Shown in pieces: positions 40,515 to 49,601 of a stretch of DNA of 64,000 nucleotides. The notes under the pieces were generated by a model. It worked only from the letters and a program-made list of their open reading frames with translations. It did not search any database and was not told the origin of the DNA. The DNA lies in the NCBI RefSeq assembly GCF_014635325.1, contig NZ_BMCT01000001.1, forward strand, positions 649,743-713,742, given 5' to 3'. Each line of letters starts with the position of its first letter. Within the stretch, counting starts at the first letter, position 1. Source of the stretch: Azorhizobium oxalatiphilum (GTDB taxonomy: Bacteria > Pseudomonadota > Alphaproteobacteria > Rhizobiales > Xanthobacteraceae). A program made the position numbers and the translations under genes.

Positions 40515-41840
40515 GTGGGGGAGACCACCGGGGTGAGCCCGCTCGACGTCCTGCTGGAGCGCCTGTCGGCGCTCCATCCCAAGCGCATCGACCTGTCGCT
40601 GGGGCGCATGGAGCGCCTGCTGGCCGCTTTGGGGAATCCCGAAGCGCGCCTGCCGCCGGTGGTTCATATCGCCGGCACCAACGGCAAGGGCTCGACGCTG
40701 GCCTACATGCGCGCGGCGCTGGAGGCGGGGGGAAAGCGTGTCCACGCTTATACCTCGCCCCATCTGGTGCGCTTCAACGAGCGCATCCGGCTCGCCGGGC
40801 AGTTGGTGTCCGACGCTGCGCTGATGGATGCGCTGGAGCGCACTCTGCGCACCAATGACGACGCCGAGATCACCTTCTTCGAGGTGACGACGGCGGCCGC
40901 CTTCCTGCTGTTTTCCGAGCATCCCGCCGACGTGATGCTGCTGGAGGTGGGGCTGGGCGGCCGGCTCGACGCCACCAATGTGGTGGCTGCGCCCATCGCC
41001 AGCGTCATCACGCCCATCTCCATCGATCATGTGGAGTTTCTGGGCGAGACGGTGGAAGCCATTGCCGGCGAGAAGGCCGGCATCATCAAGCCGCATGTGC
41101 CGGTGATCGTGGGCGAGCAGCCCGATGCGGCGCTGGCCGTCATCGAGCGCGCCGCCGCCCGCAGGCGGGCGCCGCTCTATGCGCGCGGCCAGCACTGGCA
41201 TGTGCAAGCGGAGGCCGGGCGGCTCGTCTATTCCGACGAGGACGGGCTGCTGGACCTGCCGCGCCCGCGCCTCATGGGTCCGCACCAGATCGACAATGCC
41301 GGCCTCGCGGTGGCAACCTTGCGCGCCGTGCCGGCCCTGCGTGTGCCGCAGGCGGCCATCGAGGCGGGCATCCGTGGCGCGGAATGGCCCGCCCGTCTCC
41401 AGCGCCTGCCCACCGGCGCGCTGGTGGAGCTTGCGCCCGCCGACGTGGAAGTGTGGCTCGACGGCGGCCACAATGCCTCCGGCGGCCGTGCGCTGGCCCA
41501 TGCGCTGGCGGAACTGGAGGAGCGCTATTCGCGCCCGCTGGTGCTGATCTGCGGCATGCTCGCCAACAAGGACTGCGCGGGTTTTCTGGCCCCCTTCGGC
41601 GGGCTCGCGCGCGAGGTGGTCTGCGTGCCGGTTCCGGCCGAGCATGCCGGCATGGCGCCCGCGGATCTTGCCACGGTCGCCACCGCGCTCGGTTTCTCCG
41701 CCTCGGTCGCGACGGGCGTAGGGGCGGCGCTCTCCGCGCTCTCCACCTATCCGGTGACGCCGCCGCCGCGCGTGCTGATCTGCGGCTCGCTCTATCTGGC
41801 CGGCGCCGTGCTGGCCGAGAACGGCACCCTGCCGGTGTGA
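40515..41840 (+). CDS. folC: Folylpolyglutamate synthase / dihydrofolate synthase
   Basis: 441-aa Mur-ligase-type enzyme that adds glutamate to folate (bifunctional in many bacteria). ATP site: VVHIAGTNGKGSTLAYM at residues 49-65; LVRFNERIR; EVTTAAAFLLF; VGLGGRLDATNVV and the metal/folate site SIDHVEFLGETVEAIAGEKAGIIK (landmarks ISIDHVEFLG and EKAGIIK). LDGGHNASG near residue 315 is the C-terminal substrate motif. GTG start at 40515, 14 bases after accD. The two are typically co-transcribed in this order. Confidence 0.93.
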   Translation: MGETTGVSPLDVLLERLSALHPKRIDLSLGRMERLLAALGNPEARLPPVVHIAGTNGKGSTLAYMRAALEAGGKRVHAYTSPHLVRFNERIRLAGQLVSDAALMDALERTLRTNDDAEITFFEVTTAAAFLLFSEHPADVMLLEVGLGGRLDATNVVAAPIASVITPISIDHVEFLGETVEAIAGEKAGIIKPHVPVIVGEQPDAALAVIERAAARRRAPLYARGQHWHVQAEAGRLVYSDEDGLLDLPRPRLMGPHQIDNAGLAVATLRAVPALRVPQAAIEAGIRGAEWPARLQRLPTGALVELAPADVEVWLDGGHNASGGRALAHALAELEERYSRPLVLICGMLANKDCAGFLAPFGGLAREVVCVPVPAEHAGMAPADLATVATALGFSASVATGVGAALSALSTYPVTPPPRVLICGSLYLAGAVLAENGTLPV

Positions 41841-42235
41841 GGGGAGGGGCGGGTTTTTAGGCCGTGACCCCATGAACGCGCTGGATGATGGAAGGGTGGC
41901 ACGCCACCGGCCAAGCCGTGGACTCATGAGTTCGGAGCCACAACCGCATCGATGCGAGCTGGACCATGGGCGTGGGCAGATATGGAAGCCCTAAGTGCCC
42001 TCCCGACCAGTGGCGGACATTGCCAATCCGTCGACGGCTTTGCCGGATTTGACCCGGAGGTGAAATTCGGGAAGTCCGGTTTTGGGTCATTCGCTCGTTT
42101 GGCTTGAACGACAAGGAGTGCTGGAAGCCGAAGGTCCGCCTTCCGCGGAGGAGCCAAGGTCCGAATATGGCGCGGGCTGGCGCTGTAAATGAATGAAGAT
42201 GGTGAGTCAGTCTATAAAGTGTTCGTGGCGCTCAC
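41841..42235. other. Intergenic stretch before the methyltransferase promoter
   Basis: About 395 bases. No supported gene on either strand: the open frames lack ribosome-binding sites and conserved motifs. It may hold remnants of past insertions, since GC falls towards 42200. Confidence 0.4.
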
Positions 42236-42264
42236 TTGACAGTATTTACTGTATTCGGTATTTT
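42236..42264 (+). promoter_or_regulatory. Sigma-70-like promoter with palindromic operator
   Basis: -35 TTGACA (42236-42241), 17-bp spacer, -10 TATTTT (42259-42264), 145 bases before the methyltransferase start. A perfect palindrome ACAGTA-TT-TACTGT (42239-42252) overlaps the end of the -35 and the spacer, the position expected of a repressor site. Confidence 0.65.
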
Positions 42265-42408
42265 TGTAAGTAAGTTTGACGCGTTGGTGCTTTGCTGGAA
42301 GCAGTGCATGTGCTTCTCGGAAATGGCGTTTTGTGCACTGCGTCCTTCGCAAGCAGATTCCCATCTTAAATGATCGCCGTCTGGTGGTCTTGCTCAGGGG
42401 GGAGTGCG

Positions 42409-43470
42409 ATGCAAATCAATGAAGACAAACTGCATGCGTTCGTCGGAAAGATGCTCGGCGATCTTGGCGGAGCATATAGCGTTCCAACGGTACGACTTGG
42501 ATTGAGGCTCGGTCTCTTTAAGGCACTTCACGAGCATGGACCCGTCACTGCGGCCGATCTGGCGCATCTGGCTGGCGGGCTGGCCGAACGTTATGTGCGG
42601 GAGTGGGCACTCGCTCAGGCGGCGAACGGCTACATCGATTTCGAGAGTGCATCCGGAACATTCAGCCTGTCACCCGAGCAGGCCATGGTGTTCGTCTCGA
42701 AAGACAGTCCCTTCTACCTGGAGGGGGCGTTCGATCTGGTCGCAGCGATGATCGAAGGCGAGCCGAAGGTCGAGCACTCTTTCCGGACGGGAGCCGGCGT
42801 GCGCTGGGGAGATACCGCCGGCTGCCTGTTCTGCGCCACCGGAGCATTCTTCAGGCCGGGTTATGTCAACAATATCGTACAGAACTGGCTACCTGCCCTC
42901 GACGGTGTCGAGGACAAGTTGAAGGCAGGAGCAAAGGTGGCAGACGTAGGCTGTGGGGTCGGCTTCTCGACGCTTCTGATGGCCGATGCGTACCCTAATT
43001 CCCGCTTTGTCGGTTACGATTTCCATGAGCCGTCTATCGAAGAAGCAAAAGCTCATGCGAGGGCGCATGGGGTGAGCGGCCGGGTGGAATTTAATGCGAC
43101 GACGGCCAAAGACATCGCGGAAGGCGATTTCGACCTCGTGACGAGCTTCGACTGTCTCCATGACATGGGCGATCCGCGCGGCTGCGCAGGCCACATGCGG
43201 CAAATCCTGAGAAGCGATGGAACGTGGATGGTCGTCGAGCCGATCGCGGGTGATCGGCCCGAAGAGAATATGAACCCCGTGGGCAGGCTCTACTACAACG
43301 CCTCGACAATGATTTGCGTGCCCACCTCGCTGGATCAGGAGGTGGGAGAAGGATTGGGGGCTCAGGCTGGAGAGGCCAAGCTGGCAGAGGTCATGCGCGC
43401 CGGTGGATTCTCACGCGTCAGACAAGCGACCGCTGGCCCATTCAACATGGTGTTGGAAGCGCGGGCATAG
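42409..43470 (+). CDS. SAM-dependent methyltransferase with N-terminal winged helix
   Basis: 353-aa class I methyltransferase. About residues 20-95 form a winged-helix dimerisation part (RLGLRLGLFKALHEHGPVTAADLAHLAGG), as in O-methyltransferases and Rv2258c-like proteins. The SAM domain has motif I KVADVGCGVGFSTLLMADAYP near residue 178, the acidic loop VGYDFHEPSIEEA and FDLVTSFDCLHDMGDP (motif IV). GGGGGAG before ATG 42409 is a strong ribosome-binding site. Base composition is visibly more AT-rich than its neighbours and it has its own promoter, so horizontal acquisition is plausible. Substrate unknown. Confidence 0.85.
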   Translation: MQINEDKLHAFVGKMLGDLGGAYSVPTVRLGLRLGLFKALHEHGPVTAADLAHLAGGLAERYVREWALAQAANGYIDFESASGTFSLSPEQAMVFVSKDSPFYLEGAFDLVAAMIEGEPKVEHSFRTGAGVRWGDTAGCLFCATGAFFRPGYVNNIVQNWLPALDGVEDKLKAGAKVADVGCGVGFSTLLMADAYPNSRFVGYDFHEPSIEEAKAHARAHGVSGRVEFNATTAKDIAEGDFDLVTSFDCLHDMGDPRGCAGHMRQILRSDGTWMVVEPIAGDRPEENMNPVGRLYYNASTMICVPTSLDQEVGEGLGAQAGEAKLAEVMRAGGFSRVRQATAGPFNMVLEARA

Positions 43471-43562
43471 TCGCACCTCGAATGAGGACGAGGGACATGT
43501 CGTGGCGAAGCCTGATTTCGGCTCCGCGTGCCACAGCCTATGACGGCATGGCGTAGGTGATC

Positions 43563-43668
43563 CTAGAGCATGTCCGGCTTTGATTGCTTCGCAATCCAAG
43601 CCGAAAGACATTATCTATCAATGAGTTGGAGCGCTTATGCGTTTCCATGAAACACGGAAGCGCTCCAA
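43563..43668. repeat. Palindromic intergenic repeat, family B, copy 2
   Basis: CTAGAGCATGTCCGGCTTTG, then GCTTCGCAATCCAAGCC, ATCTATCAATGAGTTGGAGCG, and GTTTCCATGAAACACGGAAG. Two hairpins with AATGAG between them; starts with CTAGAGC. Copy 3 at 56.7 kb is in inverted orientation. Confidence 0.88.
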
Positions 43669-43791
43669 GTTCCCGGAATGCGGCGTGTGGCCCGGTGCCG
43701 TCCCCCATCCACGGTCCGCTCTGGGCCTTTTTGCATTCCCCGCTATCATGCCCGTCTTGACCGTTTCACGCGGCTGAGGTGGGGGAGGGGG

Positions 43792-45261
43792 ATGGTGGCT
43801 GCTGCTCCGGTTCCGAGGTCAGCCCGGCTGGTGGTCGTCGTCGCCTGTCTCGTCTCGGCGCTGTTCTCCGGCCTGATCGCGCTCAGCCTCTGGCAGGCCC
43901 GGCAGGATGCGTGGGCGCAGGCCAGCCGCGCCGCCGACAATCTGCTGCTGCTGGTCAATCGCGACATCCAGCGCCATCTCGACGTCTTCGGCGTGACGCT
44001 GAAGGGGCTGAGGCATTTCATGGAGATGGAGAACGTCTTCACGGATCGCGATCGCCTGCACCGGGTGCTGGCCATCGCGGCGGAAGGCACGCTCGATGTC
44101 TCCTCCATCTACGTGCTCGATCCGCAGGGCCAGATACTGGCGCAGTCGAACCACGACACGGCCAGCCCCGCCGTCTTCGGCGACCGCGAATACTTCATCG
44201 TCCATCGCGACCGGCCGGATGCCGGCCTGTTCGTGAGCCTGCCCTATCGCAGCCGGCTGGACCACGGGGTGCCCAGCCTCGTGATGAGCGCGCGCCTGTC
44301 GGACAAGAGCGGGGCCTTTGCCGGCGTCGTCGCCATCGCGGTCCGCCTGTCCTATCTCTCGGACCTGTTCCAGTCGCTGGATAAGAACGCCAGCGATGTG
44401 GTCTCCCTGATCCATCGCGACGGCGTCATGATGGTCCGTGTCCCCTCCCTGCGGAACGATGGCGACATGGGGGCCGATGTGTCCGGTGCGCCCACCTTCC
44501 GCGAGATGTCGCGGGCCGAGAGAGGGGTTTTTATCGGCAAATCCCTGCTCGATGGCGTGCCGCGCTACTATCATTTCGAGCACATCCCCGATTTTCCGCT
44601 GATCGTCACCGTGGGCCTCGGCATTTCGGACCTGTTCGCCGACTGGCGGCGGCGCGCGATCGTGGCCGGGGGCTCCACGGCGCTGCTATGTCTGGCGCTC
44701 ATCACTGCCAGCCTGCTGCTGCGGCGGGAGATCATCGCGCGCGCCAAGGTGGATGCGGAGCTGAAACGCCTCTCCGACACGGATGGCCTCACGGGCATCG
44801 CCAACCGGCGGCGGTTCGATGAGCATCTGGATGCGGAGTGGCGGCGGGCGCAGCGCAGCGGGATGCCGCTCTCCCTGCTGATGATCGACGCCGACAAGTT
44901 CAAGCTGCTGAACGACCGCTTCGGCCATGCGCGCGGCGACGAGGTGCTGAAGATCATCGCCCGGACAGCGGCAGACAGCCTGCATCGCCCGGCGGATCTG
45001 GCGGCGCGTTATGGCGGCGAGGAATTCTCCACCATCCTGCCGGACACCGATCTGCCTGCGGCGCTGGCGCTGGCCGAGACCATCCGCGCGGCCATCGAGG
45101 TTCTGGCGCGGGAGCAGGAGGCGATGACGACGGTGAGCCTCGGGGTCGCCACCCTGCGGCCGGGGGCGGGGCAGGCGCCCGTGGAACTGATCACGGCTGC
45201 GGACGGCGCGCTCTACCGGGCGAAGGAAGAGGGGCGGAACCGGGTGTGTGCGGCGGGGTGA
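43792..45261 (+). CDS. Diguanylate cyclase with periplasmic Cache-type sensor domain
   Basis: 489-aa membrane enzyme that makes c-di-GMP. TM1 about residues 9-29; a periplasmic Cache/PDC-like sensor about 30-285 (SSIYVLDPQGQILAQSNHDTASPAVFGDREYF, with landmarks VLDPQGQILAQS and DREYFIVHRD, then DAGLFVSLPYRSRLD); TM2 about 287-310. GGDEF domain about 325-489: DTDGLTGIANRRRFDEHL, DADKFKLLNDRFGHARGDE, and active-site GGEEF at about 408-412. The inhibitory I-site RPAD lies exactly five residues before it, so feedback inhibition is predicted. ATG 43792 follows GGGGGAGGGG. No EAL domain. Signal unknown. Confidence 0.92.
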   Translation: MVAAAPVPRSARLVVVVACLVSALFSGLIALSLWQARQDAWAQASRAADNLLLLVNRDIQRHLDVFGVTLKGLRHFMEMENVFTDRDRLHRVLAIAAEGTLDVSSIYVLDPQGQILAQSNHDTASPAVFGDREYFIVHRDRPDAGLFVSLPYRSRLDHGVPSLVMSARLSDKSGAFAGVVAIAVRLSYLSDLFQSLDKNASDVVSLIHRDGVMMVRVPSLRNDGDMGADVSGAPTFREMSRAERGVFIGKSLLDGVPRYYHFEHIPDFPLIVTVGLGISDLFADWRRRAIVAGGSTALLCLALITASLLLRREIIARAKVDAELKRLSDTDGLTGIANRRRFDEHLDAEWRRAQRSGMPLSLLMIDADKFKLLNDRFGHARGDEVLKIIARTAADSLHRPADLAARYGGEEFSTILPDTDLPAALALAETIRAAIEVLAREQEAMTTVSLGVATLRPGAGQAPVELITAADGALYRAKEEGRNRVCAAG

Positions 45262-45328
45262 GGGTGAGATGAGTGGCGGCTCATTTGTTGTGCCTGGCCG
45301 GTCTCCCGGCGTTCAACCCGCGGCCGAT

Positions 45329-45548
45329 GCAGCAATAGACCGTCATGCCCGGACTTGATCCCGAAGTCGGATGTTTCCGACTTCGGCTTTAGGGGGCGGA
45401 AGTCGGCAAAAGCCGACTTCCGGGCATCCACGTGGTTGTTCCGGGCGGGCGGCTGGGTGAGGGGCGAGCGGATGGTTCAGGTATGGGCTTTGCGCCGTCC
45501 TCTGTCGGCCCGACGTGGATGCCCGGGTCAAGCCCGGGCATGACGATT
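45329..45548. repeat. Palindromic repeat, family A, copy 3, with nested insert
   Basis: Left half GCAGCAATAGACCGTCATGC, then GGACTTGATC. A 60-base element made of two hairpins (GAAGTCGGA-TTCCGACTTC and GGAAGTCGG-CCGACTTCC) sits at about 45362-45421, in the loop of the first hairpin. Then GGGCATCCACG continues. Right half: CGTGGATGCCCGGGTCAAG-CCCGGGCATGACG. Confidence 0.9.
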
Positions 45549-45648
45549 CAAAGGGGGGCGAGGGGGCGAGCAGAAGGGGGGCGAGGAGAGGAAGGCGGGG
45601 AACGACGAGAGACGATTGCCAATCAATGATCCGTCGCTCATTCAACCC

Positions 45649-46527
45649 TCACGGCGCATACACCTGCACCGCCTTCTCCAGTATGCGGAACGTCACCGGT
45701 GTCTGCGTCTTCAGTTCGCCGTCGAGATTGACGGGCCGGGTCTTGCGGGTGCGGATGGTCAGTTCCTTGGTGGAGAAGGCGCGCACCTCGTCCCAGTCGC
45801 CGTGCGTGCCCTTGCGCAGCGCCGGCAGGAGCCGCAGCAGGCGCCACCAGTGCGAGACCTCAAGGCTGTAGAAATCCAGCAGTCCGTCCATGGCGGTGGC
45901 GTCCTGATGCACGGTCATGCCGCCGCCGTAATAGCGCCCGTTGCCCACCGAGACCTGGAAGGTGCGGAAATCCTCCGTGGTGCCGTCATGATCCAGATGG
46001 GCGGTGAACAGGCGCGAGCCCATGAGCAGCCGCGCGGCCACGATGCCGTAGCCCAGCTTGCCGAAGCGCTTCTTGGCCTCCGCGCTCAGGCCCGCCGCCA
46101 GATCGGCGCTGAAGCCGATGCTCGCCACGTTGAAGAACGGAAACTCATTGGCGAGGCCGAGGTCCACGCCCGCCGTGCGGCCTTTCATGATCAGGGAGAC
46201 CGCGCCGGCCAGATCGGCGGGGATCTTCATGGTGCGGGCGAAATCGTTCGCCGTGCCCAGCGGCAGCACGCCCAGCGGCAGGCCGGTGGATATGAGGCCG
46301 CGCGCCGCGCCGTTGAGGCTGCCGTCGCCGCCGCCCACGATCACGCAGTCCACCTGTGACGCATGGGCCTCGATCACCGCATCCAGCGTCTGGCCGTTGG
46401 TGGCGGGCTCCAGCAGCGTGAGGCCGGCGGCGCGCAGGAGGCCGCGTGCCTTGTCGCCTTCCAGCCGGCCCCGGCGGGCGTTGGGATTGATGAGCAGGAG
46501 GGCGCGGGTGCCCGGGGCGATGGTCAT
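45649..46527 (-). CDS. Diacylglycerol-kinase-family lipid kinase (YegS/DgkB-like)
   Basis: 292-aa cytoplasmic or membrane-peripheral kinase that phosphorylates a lipid with ATP. LLLINPNARRG is the N-terminal nucleotide-binding motif, VIVGGGDGSLNGAARGL the DAG-kinase glycine-rich motif, and PLGTANDFARTM the GTANDFAR motif. All are present. The C-terminal half (AKKRFGKLGYGIVAARLLMGSRL, HLDHDGTTEDF) is the beta-rich lipid-binding domain. ATG 46527 (MTIAPGTRALLL). The exact lipid is unknown. Divergent from the YdeP gene across a 408-base gap. Confidence 0.9.
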   Translation of the reverse strand: MTIAPGTRALLLINPNARRGRLEGDKARGLLRAAGLTLLEPATNGQTLDAVIEAHASQVDCVIVGGGDGSLNGAARGLISTGLPLGVLPLGTANDFARTMKIPADLAGAVSLIMKGRTAGVDLGLANEFPFFNVASIGFSADLAAGLSAEAKKRFGKLGYGIVAARLLMGSRLFTAHLDHDGTTEDFRTFQVSVGNGRYYGGGMTVHQDATAMDGLLDFYSLEVSHWWRLLRLLPALRKGTHGDWDEVRAFSTKELTIRTRKTRPVNLDGELKTQTPVTFRILEKAVQVYAP

Positions 46528-46935
46528 GTGTCGGGCGGTCCCTTTGTCTGCGCGGCGGCCCCGGTCCGGCCATGTGACCTTGGGGCATGCGAACATGGGG
46601 AGCGCAGGTGCCGCTGTCCATGGCTTTCGCTGCATCGCAACCATGCAGACGCCGGGCGGTTCCGTATCCATTGGGGTTGCTGGGCTGATGGCGCTCGCGG
46701 GCGGCGGGTGGTCCGGACGCGTCTCGCTGCGTCAAAATGGCTGAAGTCAGCTATGTATCGATAGAAATTTTCTATTAACGCGACCTAGGGGAATAAGGGC
46801 GTGTCAGCGCTTGCGTCACATCATTGCAATTCCAATTTTCGTGATGTGGAACGTTTTTATATTGAAAAACGGGCGTTTCATTCATACGCCTAGGGACAAG
46901 TCGCCGCAGGCGGCATTCCGAACCGATGATCGAAT
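46528..46935. other. 408-bp divergent intergenic region upstream of ydeP-like gene
   Basis: Carries a LysR-type motif (see 46761) and an AT-rich stretch. No gene is supported. Confidence 0.5.
46761..46775. promoter_or_regulatory. LysR/OxyR-type half-site ATAG-N7-CTAT
   Basis: ATAGAAATTTTCTAT, a perfect ATAG-N7-CTAT palindrome, preceded by another CTAT six bases upstream, about 170 bases before the molybdoenzyme gene. OxyR sites consist of such tetranucleotides at 7-base spacing; here three of four are present, one with N6. Confidence 0.45.
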
Positions 46936-49233
46936 ATGTCTATCAATCATTCGTCCCCGTCTAAGAAGTCGCATGCCGCTGGTGGCTGGGGCGCTCTTCG
47001 CAGTTGCGGCAAGCATCTTCTGGCCTCGGGTGCCGCCATCACGGGGGCCAAAACCCTGCTGAAGGCCAACCAGCCGGACGGTTTCGACTGCCCCGGCTGC
47101 GCTTGGGGCGATCCTGAGCACGGCTCCTCGTTCGAATTCTGCGAGAACGGCGTGAAGGCCGTGGCCTGGGAGGCCACGGACCGGCGGGCGACCCCGGACA
47201 TCTTCGCCACCCATACGGTGAGCGAACTGCGCGGCTGGAGCGATTACGCGCTGGAGAATCTCGGCCGCCTCACCGAGCCCATGGTCTATGACCGGGCGAC
47301 CGACCGCTATGTGCCGGTGGCGTGGGAAGCGGCGTTCGCCGGCATCGCCGCCGAATTGAACGCGCTCAACGATCCCAATGAGGCGGAGTTCTACACCTCC
47401 GGCCGGGCATCCAATGAGGCCGCCTTCCTCTACCAGCTGTTCGTGCGCATGTTCGGCACCAACAATTTCCCCGACTGCTCGAACATGTGCCACGAGGCCA
47501 GCGGCGTCGGGCTCATGCAGTCCGTGGGCGTGGGCAAGGGCACGGTGCTGCTGGAGGATTTCGAGCACGCGGACGCCATCTTCGTCATCGGCCAGAATCC
47601 CGGCACCAATCATCCGCGCATGCTGGGCGACCTGCGCCGGGCGGCGCAGCGCGGCGCACGGGTGGTGGTGCTGAACCCGGTGCGCGAGCGCGGGCTGGAG
47701 CGCTTCGCCGATCCGCAGGACAAGGTGGAGATGCTGCGCGGCGGCTCATCATCGGTGGCCAGCCACTATGTGCAGCCCAAGCTCGGCGGCGACATGGCGG
47801 TGATCCGCGGCATCGCCAAGCTGATCTTCGCCCGTGATGCGGCGGAGATCGCGGCGGGGCGGGACAGCCTGCTGGATCTCGATTTCATCGCCACCCATAC
47901 CAACGGCCTTGGGGACTGGCGGACGGAGGTGGAGGCCACCTCCTGGGCGCAGATCGAGGATCAGTCGGGCCTGCCGCGCGCCGAGATCGAGATGCTGGCG
48001 GACGTCTATCTGGGCGCTGACAAGGTGATCGCCACCTGGGCCATGGGCGTCACCCAGCACAAGCATTCGGTGGCGACCGTGCGCGAGATCGCCAACCTGC
48101 TGCTGCTGCGCGGCCATGTGGGCCGTGAGGGCGCGGGCCTGTGCCCGGTGCGCGGCCATTCCAACGTGCAGGGCGACCGCACCATGGGCATCAATGAGAA
48201 TGCCCCGGAATGGTTCATCGCCGCTCTTGAGCGGGAGTTCGATCTCACGCTGCCGCGCGCGCCGGGGCATAATGTGCTGCACGCCATCAACGCCATGGTG
48301 GAGGGCAAGTCGAAAGCCTTCATCGGCCTCGGCGGCAATTTCGTGCGGGCGACGCCGGACACGGATCTGGTGGATGCGGCCATGTCGCGCTGCCGGCTCA
48401 CCGTGCAGATCGCCACCAAGCCGAACCACAGCCATCTGGCGCCGGGCGAGGTGGCCTATCTGCTGCCGTGCCTCGGCCGTACCGAGATCGACCGCAATTC
48501 CCGTCGCCGGCCGCAGATCGTGACCGTGGAAGACTCAATGAGCATGGTGCACGGCTCCGGCGGCATCAATCGCCCGGCCTCGCCGCATCTGCGCTCGGAA
48601 GTGCAGATCATCGCCGGGATTGCTGCCGCCACCGTTGGCTCCGCCAAGGTGGACTGGGCGGCCATGGCGGATGATTACGACCTGGTGCGGGATCGCATCG
48701 AGCGGGTGATCCCCGGCTTCGAGGATTTCAACGTGCGGGTGCGCAAGCCGCGCGGCTTCCGCCTGCGCAATGCCGCCGCCGAGCGGGAGTGGAACACGGC
48801 GTCCGGCCGGGCGGAATTTTCCGCCGCGCCGCTGCCGGCCGAGGTGGAGCACCAGCAGGCGCGGCATACGCCGGGCACCTATGTGCTCCAGACCTTCCGC
48901 AGCCACGACCAGTACAACACCACCATCTATGGCCACGATGACCGCTATCGCGGCGTCTATGGCGAGCGGCGCGTGGTGTTCATGAACCCGGCCGACATCG
49001 CCGACCTCGGCCTTGCCGCCAATGCGCATGTGGATGTGGTGGGCGATGACGCCGATGGCCGCGCCCGCAGCGCGGAGGATTTTCGGCTGGTGGCCTATGA
49101 CATCCCGCGCGGCTGCGTGGCGGGCTATTATCCGGAGCTGAACGCCGTGGTGCCCTTCAGCAAGGCCGGTGATCTCAGCGACACCCCGCTGTCCAAATCG
49201 GTGGTGGTGACGTTCCGGGCGAGGGCGGCATGA
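46936..49233 (+). CDS. FdhF/YdeP-family molybdopterin oxidoreductase
   Basis: 765-aa bis-MGD enzyme related to E. coli YdeP (TIGR01701-type alpha subunit). N-terminal cysteines C52-x2-C55-x13-C69 (FDCPGCAWG, FEFCENG) could bind an Fe-S cluster. NMCHEASGVG with Cys185 marks the molybdenum-site loop in this family. VIGQNPGTNHPRML, EREGAGLCPVRGHSNVQGDRTMGI (landmark PVRGHSNVQGDR), GLGGNFVRATPD, and the C-terminal MGD-binding region VLQTFRSHDQYNTT-YGHDDRYRG are all visible. Its physiological substrate is not established; YdeP is linked to acid resistance in E. coli. The stop overlaps the next gene (ATGA). Confidence 0.93.
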   Translation: MSINHSSPSKKSHAAGGWGALRSCGKHLLASGAAITGAKTLLKANQPDGFDCPGCAWGDPEHGSSFEFCENGVKAVAWEATDRRATPDIFATHTVSELRGWSDYALENLGRLTEPMVYDRATDRYVPVAWEAAFAGIAAELNALNDPNEAEFYTSGRASNEAAFLYQLFVRMFGTNNFPDCSNMCHEASGVGLMQSVGVGKGTVLLEDFEHADAIFVIGQNPGTNHPRMLGDLRRAAQRGARVVVLNPVRERGLERFADPQDKVEMLRGGSSSVASHYVQPKLGGDMAVIRGIAKLIFARDAAEIAAGRDSLLDLDFIATHTNGLGDWRTEVEATSWAQIEDQSGLPRAEIEMLADVYLGADKVIATWAMGVTQHKHSVATVREIANLLLLRGHVGREGAGLCPVRGHSNVQGDRTMGINENAPEWFIAALEREFDLTLPRAPGHNVLHAINAMVEGKSKAFIGLGGNFVRATPDTDLVDAAMSRCRLTVQIATKPNHSHLAPGEVAYLLPCLGRTEIDRNSRRRPQIVTVEDSMSMVHGSGGINRPASPHLRSEVQIIAGIAAATVGSAKVDWAAMADDYDLVRDRIERVIPGFEDFNVRVRKPRGFRLRNAAAEREWNTASGRAEFSAAPLPAEVEHQQARHTPGTYVLQTFRSHDQYNTTIYGHDDRYRGVYGERRVVFMNPADIADLGLAANAHVDVVGDDADGRARSAEDFRLVAYDIPRGCVAGYYPELNAVVPFSKAGDLSDTPLSKSVVVTFRARAA

Positions 49234-49568
49234 GTACGCCTGAGCCGGGCGGTGAGCCCGATCCCGGTGCCTTTCTGGCCGAGACCTTTCTGGCCGAGGT
49301 GGACTGGATCCTCGCCCGCACGCCGGACCTGACCCCGCTGGATGCCGGCGTGCTGGCGGCGCTGCACCGGGGGCTTGCCTCCGACACCCGCAGTTTCGCG
49401 AAACTGTTCGGTGTGGCGCATGCGCTGGTGCTGCGCACCGTGGCCGATCTCGCTGATGGCCTCGGCCTCGTGACGCTGGAAGCCCGCGATCTGCGCACCC
49501 AGCGCACGCGGCTGGCCCTGACGGAGGCCGGGCGGCAGTTGGTGCCGGAGGCGCTCGGGTCACATTAA
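49230..49568 (+). CDS. Small winged-helix protein coupled to the molybdoenzyme
   Basis: 112 aa, cytoplasmic. Residues about 40-105 read as a MarR-like winged helix: LDAGVLAALHRGLASDTRSFAKLFGVAHALVLRTVADLADGLGLVTLEARDLRTQRTRLALTEAGRQLV (landmarks SFAKLFGVAHALVLRTVADL as recognition helix and RTQRTRLALTEAG as wing). Its ATG overlaps the molybdoenzyme stop by 4 bases, so it is co-translated. It may be a regulator or a dedicated assembly factor; no domain beyond the winged helix is visible. Confidence 0.7.
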   Translation: MSTPEPGGEPDPGAFLAETFLAEVDWILARTPDLTPLDAGVLAALHRGLASDTRSFAKLFGVAHALVLRTVADLADGLGLVTLEARDLRTQRTRLALTEAGRQLVPEALGSH

Positions 49569-49601
49569 GTTGAGCGGCTGCTTGGTAGCATCTGTCGCGC
49601 G

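Noticed and set aside
41841-42235. Remnant of a transposase or other gene
   Set aside because: Open frames were read on both strands and none gave recognisable transposase residues.
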